This document shows positions 1 to 5,067 of a stretch of DNA of 5,614 bases, one piece after another (the first letter of the stretch is position 1; each line of letters starts with the position of its first letter). A program made the translations under genes and the position numbers. Under the pieces are notes generated by a model, which was given only the letters and a program-made list of their open reading frames with translations, was not told the origin of the DNA and made no database searches. The stretch is from Nitrospinaceae bacterium (GTDB taxonomy: Bacteria > Nitrospinota > Nitrospinia > Nitrospinales > VA-1): contig JAJDBA010000101.1 of assembly GCA_029261675.1 (NCBI GenBank), positions 1 through 5,614 of the forward strand, written 5' to 3'.

Positions 1-115
1 TATTGATCCCAGAAATGAGACCGAAACCGATAAATTGGGCAAGAAACCCGATGATTTTCGCATGGCCTGTCAGGTGACGGTCACGGATGATCTTGTTGTC
101 CGAACCAATCCCTAA
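1..115 (+). CDS. [2Fe-2S] plant-type ferredoxin, C-terminal fragment
   Basis: Only the last 37 codons are present; the gene starts outside the window. The frame runs from base 2 to the TAA at 113-115. The tail contains FRMACQ followed by an acidic, valine-rich segment (VTVTDDLVV). This matches the end of plant-type/adrenodoxin-type ferredoxins, where the cysteine of an [RL]xCQ motif is the fourth ligand of the [2Fe-2S] cluster (Cys codon at 68-70). The other three ligands would lie upstream and cannot be seen. Such ferredoxins are cytoplasmic one-electron carriers. It precedes a JAMM peptidase, a 4Fe-4S ferredoxin and an Nfu-type protein, so a role in Fe-S assembly or sulfur metabolism is reasonable but inferred. 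The call rests on a short tail. Confidence 0.7.
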   Translation, partial: IDPRNETETDKLGKKPDDFRMACQVTVTDDLVVRTNP

Positions 116-177
116 TTTCTGTCGCTAAATCTTCCGAAACCATTTGACAACGAATCCCGAACACCCCAAAATACTCT

Positions 178-639
178 ATGCCTCCACTTGAGAAAGAACA
201 GTTGGATGAGATCCACCGTCACGCTGTGGAGGAGTATCCTAACGAATGTTGCGGGATTGTTGTTGGACACCCGGATCATAACAATGATAACGTTGTCCAC
301 CGCTGCGAAAACATTCAAAACAAGTTGCATGAAAAAGATCCCGAAAACTTTACTCGGGATGCGCGTACAGCGTATAATATTAGTGCGTTAGAGCTACAAA
401 AGCTTTTAAGCGAGGCAAGTTCGAAGGGGCGAATTTTTAAAGTTTTGTATCATTCCCACCCTGAGCATGATGCCTATTTTTCGGAAGAAGATACCAGAAT
501 GGCCCTGTTCGATGGCGAATCGCCCATTTATCCAGGCACCCAATATTTGGTCGTTTCCGTTTATAGTGAAAAAGTCCGGGATCAGGCATTATTTGGCTGG
601 AACCCGGAGACAAAAACTTTTGAACGAAATCCTGTATAA
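178..639 (+). CDS. M67 family (JAMM/MPN+) zinc metallopeptidase, Mec-like
   Basis: A 153-residue single-domain protein with a complete JAMM zinc site. Glu23 lies in NECCG, followed by His92-Ser-His94-Pro, then Ser102 and Asp105 (H-S-H-P-x6-S-x2-D). In this family the two His and the Asp bind zinc, and the Glu activates water. Stand-alone bacterial JAMM proteins of this size include Mec, which trims the C-terminus of a ubiquitin-like sulfur carrier (CysO) to release cysteine; others act on ThiS/MoaD-like proteins. No sulfur-carrier gene is visible in the window, so the substrate is unknown. The protein has no signal peptide and should be cytoplasmic. The ATG at 178 is preceded by an in-frame stop at 145-147 and has no clear Shine-Dalgarno sequence. 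It follows the ferredoxin by 62 bp and precedes another ferredoxin by 30 bp, probably in one operon. Family call is firm; Mec-type function is inference. Confidence 0.88.
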   Translation: MPPLEKEQLDEIHRHAVEEYPNECCGIVVGHPDHNNDNVVHRCENIQNKLHEKDPENFTRDARTAYNISALELQKLLSEASSKGRIFKVLYHSHPEHDAYFSEEDTRMALFDGESPIYPGTQYLVVSVYSEKVRDQALFGWNPETKTFERNPV

Positions 640-640
640 T
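635..640 (+). promoter_or_regulatory. possible internal -10 element (TATAAT)
   Basis: A perfect TATAAT overlaps the TAA stop (637-639) of the JAMM gene. A start of transcription near 647 would give a leader of about 23 nt that includes the GGAG at 658-661 of the 4Fe-4S ferredoxin. No convincing -35 hexamer lies 16-18 nt upstream, so this may be chance. Confidence 0.25.
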
Positions 641-669
641 CCGGGAATTCGTTATATGGAGATATTTTT

Positions 670-921
670 ATGGCGCTGTTAATCAATGAAGATTGTGTAA
701 ACTGTGGCGTTTGTGAACCCGAATGCCCCAACGAAGCAATTTCAGAAGGCGATGACATTTTCGTTATCGAGTGGGAAAGCTGCACCGAATGTGTAGGTTG
801 GTATGAAGAAGCACAATGTGTGGAAGTGTGCCCTGTGGACTGTATTCCAAAAGATCCTGAACATGTAGAAACTAAGGAAGAACTTTTGGAGAAAAAGGAA
901 CGGCTCGTCAACGGCGGCTAA
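670..921 (+). CDS. YfhL-like 2x[4Fe-4S] ferredoxin
   Basis: An 83-residue bacterial-type ferredoxin with two cluster motifs. The first is Cys9-x2-Cys12-x2-Cys15-x3-Cys19-Pro. The second has the longer spacing Cys38-x2-Cys41-x8-Cys50-x3-Cys54-Pro, with an extra Cys58. The 8-residue loop in the second motif, together with the CTECVG and QCVEVCPVDCI signatures, is characteristic of the YfhL/Allochromatium-type ferredoxins. These have a low-potential cluster pair and a charged C-terminal helix, seen here as the Glu/Lys-rich tail from about residue 64. It is a soluble cytoplasmic electron carrier. A good ribosome-binding site, GGAG at 658-661, lies 8 nt before the ATG. Its position between a JAMM peptidase and an Nfu-type protein suggests it serves Fe-S or sulfur reactions; no partner enzyme is visible in the window. 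Confidence 0.93.
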   Translation: MALLINEDCVNCGVCEPECPNEAISEGDDIFVIEWESCTECVGWYEEAQCVEVCPVDCIPKDPEHVETKEELLEKKERLVNGG

Positions 922-1030
922 TCTCACAAATAAGAAAGAAGCCAAATTACGCTGTCAGAAAAATTTAGACGAATTAAATACGGGTCGGGTATCGATGTTC
1001 GCCTCTGGCCCCAAAACTGTGGGTGATTGA

Positions 1031-1264
1031 ATGGTAGAATCCATGAAAGAAGAAGTCGAAGAAGTTTTAGAGACCCTACGGCCTATGCTCATGCAGGACG
1101 GAGGCAATGTAGAGCTGGTAGACATAGATGACGGAGTTGTTAAATTACGTCTGGTAGGCTCCTGCGCCTCCTGCTCAAGTTCCACTATGACTCTAAAAAT
1201 GGGAATTGAAAAAGCACTTAAAAAAGCCATTCCCATGGTACGCTGTATAGAAGCTGTCGAGTAG
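1031..1264 (+). CDS. NifU C-terminal-domain protein (Nfu-type Fe-S carrier)
   Basis: A 77-residue stand-alone NifU C-terminal domain. It has the family's N-terminal helix (EEVEEVLETLRPML), the QDGGNVELVDIDDGVVKLRL strand region, and the Fe-S-binding Cys45-x2-Cys48 in GSCASCSSS, followed by the amphipathic helix ending near MGIEKAL. Nfu proteins bind a labile [4Fe-4S] cluster across a dimer and deliver it to target enzymes. The family usually reads G-x-C-x2-C-P at the motif; Ser follows the second Cys here, which is a tolerated variant. ATG 1031 directly follows an in-frame TGA (1028-1030). ATG 1043 is an alternative that loses only four residues, and neither has a strong Shine-Dalgarno sequence. 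The 109 bp before the gene hold no recognisable element. It belongs functionally with the upstream ferredoxins. Confidence 0.9.
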   Translation: MVESMKEEVEEVLETLRPMLMQDGGNVELVDIDDGVVKLRLVGSCASCSSSTMTLKMGIEKALKKAIPMVRCIEAVE

Positions 1265-1329
1265 TTCCACTTACAATTTAAACACCGTTTCGCAGTTACC
1301 TCGCTTTTTTTATCAAAAATAAACCATCC

Positions 1330-1845
1330 GTGAAAAGTTCGATTCATAAAAAAATTTTCCTGGCCTTTTCGTGTCTGACCTTGCTCTTTGTTTTGTGCAC
1401 CTCCGCTCAAGCAGCAGAGGAAGAAGGAATGATAGCCCCTAACTTCACGTTAAAAAATCTGGATGGCGAAGAAGTAAGCCTCAGTCAATTTCGCGGAAAG
1501 TATGTTCTGGTAAACTTTTGGGCAACCTGGTGTGGACCCTGCAAAGTAGAGATGCCTTCTTTAGAAGCCCTCTATCAACGATTCAAAAATAAAAATTTTG
1601 CATTGCTCGCTATTTCAAATGATATGTTTGGCTCAACGATTGTTAAGCCTTTTGTTAAAGCAAATAATCTTAACTTTACTATTCTTCTCGACCAAAGGCT
1701 AAAAGCCAGCAACGCATTTGGTGTGACCAGCCTTCCCTCAACTTTTATGATTGACCCAAAAGGGGAAATTATCGGTGCCCTGTTTGGCGCAGAAGACTGG
1801 GCCACGCCCAGTAATATTCTTTATTTTGAAAACCTTCTCAAGTAA
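1330..1845 (+). CDS. exported TlpA/ResA-like thioredoxin-fold oxidoreductase
   Basis: A 171-residue protein with a classic Sec signal: basic start (KSSIHKK), hydrophobic core at about residues 9-23, and a probable cut after AQA at 28. A thioredoxin fold of the TlpA/ResA/AhpC-TSA type follows, with APNFTLKNLDG, then the active site Trp67-Cys68-Gly-Pro-Cys71 and the cis-proline Pro136 in TSLPSTF. Such proteins are periplasmic thiol reductants that keep apo-cytochrome c haem sites, copper-site proteins or other cysteines reduced, and are recharged by CcdA or DsbD. The start is GTG: no ATG lies before residue 34, and GTG gives a complete signal peptide, although no Shine-Dalgarno sequence is obvious. 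Cys23 in the signal is not in a good lipobox (Leu at -1), so a soluble product is favoured. The next gene, carrying a CcdA domain, starts 11 bp downstream and is the likely electron donor. Confidence 0.92.
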   Translation: MKSSIHKKIFLAFSCLTLLFVLCTSAQAAEEEGMIAPNFTLKNLDGEEVSLSQFRGKYVLVNFWATWCGPCKVEMPSLEALYQRFKNKNFALLAISNDMFGSTIVKPFVKANNLNFTILLDQRLKASNAFGVTSLPSTFMIDPKGEIIGALFGAEDWATPSNILYFENLLK

Positions 1846-1849
1846 AGGA
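1844..1849 (+). promoter_or_regulatory. ribosome-binding site that fixes the TTG start of the fusion gene
   Basis: AAAGGA overlaps the last two bases of the TlpA-like gene's TAA stop (1843-1845) and lies 7 nt before TTG 1857. This is the best Shine-Dalgarno match in the window. It supports the unusual TTG start and suggests translational coupling of the thioredoxin and the SUMF1-CcdA fusion. Confidence 0.75.
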
Positions 1850-1856
1850 TAAGTCC

Positions 1857-3605
1857 TTGCCACTTCGTCTGAAATTTCTATCACTTGCTCTCGCAATTTC
1901 TTTTCTTTTCATTTCTTCTACTGGCTGGACTCAGACGGATCATTCTCTAGAAGGTGAAATGGTACATATACCTTCCGGGCACTTTCTCTTAGGCACTAAT
2001 AAAAAAGATGAATCCGCCGAGGCGCTTTCCATGGGTATCCCCAAACCCTGGTATGCAGATGAAAGTCCTCAACAAAAAATTTTCCTGAAAGGGTTTTACA
2101 TTGATACCTTTGAGGTCACTAACGAACGTTATAAAAAATATGTTGATGCTTTAGGTGCCGTCCCGCCCGGAAATTGGAAGGACAATAATTTTTCAGCAGG
2201 TAAAGACAAAGAACCGGTCACATGGGTGACCTGGTTCGATGCCGCTAACTTTTGTCAATGGGCAGAAAAAAAATTGCCCACCGAAAAACAATGGGAGCGC
2301 GCCGCTAAAGGAACCAACGGCAATGAATATCCCTGGGGAAATGAATTTCAATCCAATATCGCACATCTTTCAAATCGCGCGGGTAGCAAGAACAAACCTG
2401 TTGCTGTAGGAAGTTTCCCAAAATCTGCCAGCAAAGAAGGTGTACACGACCTGATAGGAAATGTTTGGGAATGGGTAGCAGATGATTACAAACCCTATAA
2501 AGGCAGCACCCATAAAAACGATTTCTACAATATGGGATACAAGATAATTCGCGGTCACTCCGCAAGTGATATCGGCCATTTTCCCATGTATGCCGATGCC
2601 ATTAAAATGTTTGCCCGTAGCGGTTACCGACAATTTGCAAACCCAGATGAGCCAGGGCCCGATGTTGGATTTCGCTGCGCCAGTGAAAACAAACCGAAAG
2701 CAACGAAAACCGGATTGTCTTTACTGAGTCAACCCGCAAATTCTACTACTACAAGCAGCACAATTGAAAAACCGGCATCACTAAACACAGCATCCAAAAC
2801 AGTAGCGCCGTTCAATCCGTTTGCACCTAAACCCAATCTTCCCGATTCAGGAATTCTGGTTTTAACCCTTCTTGCATTTGTCGCGGGTGTTTTTAGTTTT
2901 TTATCTCCATGCACCTTACCCATCCTGCCCGCTTATTTTGCCGTGACCGCGCAGACCGACCGAACACGTATGGGCATGATGTCGCTTGCTTTCTTTTTCG
3001 GGCTTGCCAGTCTATTCGTCGCCATGGGAGCTTCCGCAAGCGTACTGGGGCAATTGTTGCGCGACTATATGTTTCAGATTTCACAAATCGGCGGCGGCAT
3101 TGTTGTCGTCTTCGGTGTCATGACCTTGTTTGGAAAAGGGTTTTCAGGAGCCACCTTCCAAGGGAAACCCGCTTCCACGTTTATCGGATTCTTCCTATTC
3201 GGTGCCACCTTTGCTCTCGGCTGGACTCCTTGTGTCGGTCCCATTCTCTCCAGTATTCTCATGCTGGCGGCCTCTGAAAAAACAGTCTGGCAGGGAATGA
3301 ACCTTTTATTCTTTTACGCAGTCGGACTCGGTCTACCTCTGATCCTGGTCGCCACCTTGTGCGGCAACCTGCCCAAAGACGGAATGTTTTGGACTCTGCT
3401 TCGTGGAAAGGGATGGGATATTCCCATCGCAGGAAAAACGATATTCCTCCACACCACCAACTTGTTCAGTGGAATTTTGTTGATCATATTAGGCATCGTT
3501 CTCGCCACTGGATACATGACTTATATCAATAGCCTCATCCCCATCGAAGTCCAACTCTGGTTCAGCGAATTTGAAGAAGGCGTCCTCCACTGGTTCACTC
3601 ACTAA
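1857..3605 (+). CDS. SUMF1-domain / CcdA-domain fusion membrane protein
   Basis: A 582-residue fusion. Residues 1-25 are a signal peptide (RLK then a long hydrophobic run). Residues 34-276 are a SUMF1/FGE-sulfatase domain: MVHIPSGHFLLGT, FYIDTFEVTNERY, VTWFDAANFCQWA, KLPTEKQWERAAKG, YPWGNE, DLIGNVWEWVADD and the closing GFRCA. A Ser/Thr/Pro/Ala-rich linker covers 278-330. Residues 332-560 are a CcdA/DsbD-type transporter domain of about six helices, with the redox cysteines Cys352 (LSPCTLP) and Cys459 (WTPCVGP). CcdA passes electrons from cytoplasmic thioredoxin to periplasmic thiol proteins; the adjacent TlpA-like protein is the obvious acceptor. By comparison with human FGE, the catalytic Cys336/Cys341 are absent (the region reads IKMFARSG), while Cys133 and Cys274 match the structural C218-C365 disulfide. 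Formylglycine synthesis is therefore unlikely, and the SUMF1 domain may bind a partner or sense redox state. The loop before the last helix is long (about 501-535) and holds an extra Cys502. The TTG start is supported by a good ribosome-binding site. Confidence 0.92.
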   Translation: MPLRLKFLSLALAISFLFISSTGWTQTDHSLEGEMVHIPSGHFLLGTNKKDESAEALSMGIPKPWYADESPQQKIFLKGFYIDTFEVTNERYKKYVDALGAVPPGNWKDNNFSAGKDKEPVTWVTWFDAANFCQWAEKKLPTEKQWERAAKGTNGNEYPWGNEFQSNIAHLSNRAGSKNKPVAVGSFPKSASKEGVHDLIGNVWEWVADDYKPYKGSTHKNDFYNMGYKIIRGHSASDIGHFPMYADAIKMFARSGYRQFANPDEPGPDVGFRCASENKPKATKTGLSLLSQPANSTTTSSTIEKPASLNTASKTVAPFNPFAPKPNLPDSGILVLTLLAFVAGVFSFLSPCTLPILPAYFAVTAQTDRTRMGMMSLAFFFGLASLFVAMGASASVLGQLLRDYMFQISQIGGGIVVVFGVMTLFGKGFSGATFQGKPASTFIGFFLFGATFALGWTPCVGPILSSILMLAASEKTVWQGMNLLFFYAVGLGLPLILVATLCGNLPKDGMFWTLLRGKGWDIPIAGKTIFLHTTNLFSGILLIILGIVLATGYMTYINSLIPIEVQLWFSEFEEGVLHWFTH

Positions 3606-3612
3606 CGTGAGT
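3597..3612 (+). other. small hairpin with the fusion gene's stop codon in its loop
   Basis: ACTCAC (3597-3602) pairs perfectly with GTGAGT (3607-3612) around a TAAC loop that contains the TAA stop at 3603-3605. No T-run follows, so it is not a standard intrinsic terminator. It could mark the 3' end of the operon or be chance. Confidence 0.3.
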
Positions 3613-3632
3613 TGTAATAGTCGATTCCCGTT

Positions 3633-3737
3633 CTGCGACACGACAACGCTCAAGCTTCTAGATAGAGGTTTTCTCCTTTGGTCTACCCCAACTCTGCGAA
3701 ACAAAAGCCCTCAAGCTTCGAGATGGAATCTTTGCCC
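3633..3737. repeat. degenerate direct repeat, two copies, 61-bp period
   Basis: Copy A (3633-3676) and copy B (3694-3737) align without gaps at 32 of 44 positions. Both begin CTGCGA and share CTCAAGCTTC exactly 16 nt later (3649-3658 and 3710-3719), then [TG]AGAT. The CTCAAGCTTC[TG]AG core is itself nearly palindromic. The stretch 3606-3788 holds no credible gene; the short frame through it has no family features. It could be the remains of a small dispersed repeat, a pair of binding sites, or duplicated intergenic sequence. Function is unknown. Confidence 0.5.
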
Positions 3738-3750
3738 CTGCGGCGAGCAG

Positions 3751-3780
3751 TTGTAAAAATGGGTTGAATTTTGTTAGAAT
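3751..3780 (+). promoter_or_regulatory. possible sigma-70-type promoter for the DUF4410-like lipoprotein
   Basis: TTGTAA (3751-3756) and TAGAAT (3775-3780) are separated by 18 nt. Transcription would begin near 3787, about 2 nt before ATG 3789, implying a leaderless or nearly leaderless message. This fits the absence of a Shine-Dalgarno sequence before that ATG. It is a consensus match only. Confidence 0.35.
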
Positions 3781-3788
3781 ATAGAACC

Positions 3789-4265
3789 ATGAAAATCATC
3801 ACTCAAATTTTAATACTCTCTCTACTGGTTCTACCAGCTTGTTCGGGGGTGGGTTCGCTTACTAAAAAGCGTTACCAAAATGCGGAAAACACCATAGTCC
3901 TTATAGATATGACAACCCGAGATTATGATTTGCAGAATGCAGGCTCGCAATTGCAAAGAGCCATTGAAGATGCAATGGTCGACACCAGTTATGCCCTCGC
4001 AGGCGAGAGTGCCCGTTACCGCCTAAAATATAAAGTTCTCGAATACGATGAAGGTAGCCGTGCTCTACGAATCGCTTCCATGGGGTTTTCTGATTGGGCT
4101 AAATCGAAATTAAGAGCCAAAGTTGCACTTTTTGATGGCCGCGATATGGTCGGTGCATGGGAAGTTAATTCATGGGTAGCAGGTGGGCCTACCGGCGGCA
4201 CGGAAGAAAAATTGTTTGAACGTGCAGCTAAAGAAATCACCAGTCACCTTAGAGGCGACTTTTAA
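3789..4265 (+). CDS. small lipoprotein, DUF4410-like
   Basis: A 158-residue protein with a lipoprotein signal: Lys2, a hydrophobic run of Ile and Leu, then Leu15-Pro-Ala-Cys18-Ser. Pro at -2 is unusual but tolerated, and Ser at +2 would favour outer-membrane sorting under the E. coli rule. The mature part resembles DUF4410 lipoproteins: an N-terminal helix (LQRAIEDAMVDTSYAL), a strand with YRLKYKVLEYDEGSRALR, a small-residue stretch, a KVALFDGRDMVGAWEV strand, the Gly-rich AGGPTGGTEE, and a final helix with ERAAKEI. The family's function is unknown. ATG 3789 is preferred over the in-frame TTG at 3771, which would add six residues before the signal and overlap the putative -10. The gene has its own probable promoter and converges with the minus-strand SUMF1 lipoprotein 21 bp away. 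Family assignment is by pattern, without a search. Confidence 0.75.
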   Translation: MKIITQILILSLLVLPACSGVGSLTKKRYQNAENTIVLIDMTTRDYDLQNAGSQLQRAIEDAMVDTSYALAGESARYRLKYKVLEYDEGSRALRIASMGFSDWAKSKLRAKVALFDGRDMVGAWEVNSWVAGGPTGGTEEKLFERAAKEITSHLRGDF

Positions 4266-4286
4266 GTTTTATCCTCCTTATTCTTC

Positions 4287-5003
4287 TCAACTCACATCTT
4301 TCGCGCAACGAAAACCAATAAAATTAAGTTTAGACTCCGGTGCCATCCAGTTTCTAAAATAGGTGGGTGAAAATTTTATTGTGATATGAGTCTGCAACAA
4401 TCCTCCACGTATTATTTTAAATTGATCTCGTTCGCTTTCAGGTTGCCCTGAATAAGTATATTCTTCACCAATCCATTCCCATACATTGTGTCCCATCCCA
4501 TAAACACCATAGGGACTGATCCATTCTTTTCTCTTGTCTACCGGCTCAGAAATGAAACCTGAAAATCCGTTATTGGGATGATCTGAAAATACTCGCCACG
4601 GCCACTTTCTGCCATCTGTACCTCTCGCCGCTTTTTCCCATTCTATTTCAGTGGGCAAACGCTTTCCATTTGACTGACAATATTCTAAAGAGTCTGAATA
4701 CGAAACATGCGTCACCGGATAAGTTGCTGACTTAGGATGAAAGCTATGCCCTGCATGAAACTTTTTGTACTCTTCGTGGCTCATTTCATAACGATCAATG
4801 AGGTAAGCATGTGAAGAAACCGTTTCGCCTAATCGTGTTCGAGGCTCTTCTTTATGCCCCATAATAAAATCTCCCGCAGGAATATAAACCATCTCTTCAG
4901 GGACCTGAACATCAGCAGGAATAACCACCTTAATTTGTTTTACTTCATAGGAATCGCAAGCAAAAAGAAAACAAGAAAGAAGGATTAAAGTAAAAGGCTT
5001 CAC
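4287..5003 (-). CDS. SUMF1-domain lipoprotein (non-catalytic FGE-like)
   Basis: A 238-residue protein when started at GTG 5003. The signal VKPFTLILLS leads to the lipobox Leu13-Phe-Ala-Cys16, followed by Asp17, the residue that retains lipoproteins in the inner membrane in E. coli. The rest is one SUMF1 domain: EMVYIPAGDFIMGH, LIDRYEMSHEEYKKF, YPVTHVSYSDSLEYC, KRLPTEIEWEKAARG, SPYGVYGM then NVWEW, KIIRGG and the terminal GFRCA. Cys109 and Cys233 match the structural disulfide pair of FGE. The formylglycine-forming cysteines are missing (the region reads KFSPTYFRNW), so it is more like NirV or PvdO-type relatives than a sulfatase activator. A longer frame opens at ATG 5165, but its first 54 residues overlap the upstream gene's 3' end and would bury the signal sequence. 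GTG 5003 lacks a clear Shine-Dalgarno sequence. It lies 64 bp downstream of the sulfite-oxidase-family gene and is probably co-transcribed with it. Confidence 0.87.
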   Translation of the reverse strand: MKPFTLILLSCFLFACDSYEVKQIKVVIPADVQVPEEMVYIPAGDFIMGHKEEPRTRLGETVSSHAYLIDRYEMSHEEYKKFHAGHSFHPKSATYPVTHVSYSDSLEYCQSNGKRLPTEIEWEKAARGTDGRKWPWRVFSDHPNNGFSGFISEPVDKRKEWISPYGVYGMGHNVWEWIGEEYTYSGQPESERDQFKIIRGGLLQTHITIKFSPTYFRNWMAPESKLNFIGFRCAKDVS

Positions 5004-5039
5004 GGCATTTTTAGCTTGATAGGTATTGACTAATTCTTT

Positions 5040-5060
5040 CCGGGCAAAGCCCGGTCGGGC
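5040..5060 (-). other. GC-rich intercistronic hairpin with an alternative pairing
   Basis: On the plus strand CCGGGC (5040-5045), AAA, then GCCCGG (5049-5054) form a perfect 6-bp stem. The middle arm GCCC (5049-5052) can instead pair with GGGC at 5057-5060. It lies between the sulfite-oxidase-family stop (5068) and the GTG at 5003. No T-run follows on either strand, so it is not a canonical terminator. It may trim expression of, or stabilise, the upstream message. Confidence 0.5.
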
Positions 5061-5067
5061 CCTGCGC

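Noticed and set aside
144..172. Perfect TTGACA (144-149) with a weak -10-like CAAAAT at 167-172
   Set aside because: The implied transcription start (about 179) falls inside the start codon of the JAMM gene, the -10 matches only 4 of 6 positions, and the gene is probably in an operon with the upstream ferredoxin.
582..911. 109-codon minus-strand open frame opposite the 4Fe-4S ferredoxin
   Set aside because: It is a shadow of a confidently identified ferredoxin; its Ser/His/Thr-rich translation is typical of antisense reading.
1265..1329. T-run at 1305-1311 as a possible terminator after the Nfu-type gene
   Set aside because: No stable stem precedes the T-run; the sequence before it does not fold back on itself.
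955..1410. 151-codon minus-strand open frame across the Nfu-type gene
   Set aside because: It lies antisense to a clear Nfu-type gene and part of the TlpA signal region, is rich in Ser and Thr, and has no recognisable family features.
1857..2696. Reading the N-terminal domain as a true formylglycine-generating enzyme
   Set aside because: The cysteines equivalent to FGE C336/C341 are absent, and no sulfatase gene is in the window.
2909..3277. 122-codon plus-strand open frame within the CcdA domain
   Set aside because: It is an alternate frame of the fusion gene; the Arg/His/Cys-rich translation has no domain signature.
3571..3756. Short open frame crossing the repeat region after the fusion gene
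   Set aside because: It begins inside the fusion gene, has no ribosome-binding site or family features, and spans the noncoding repeat.
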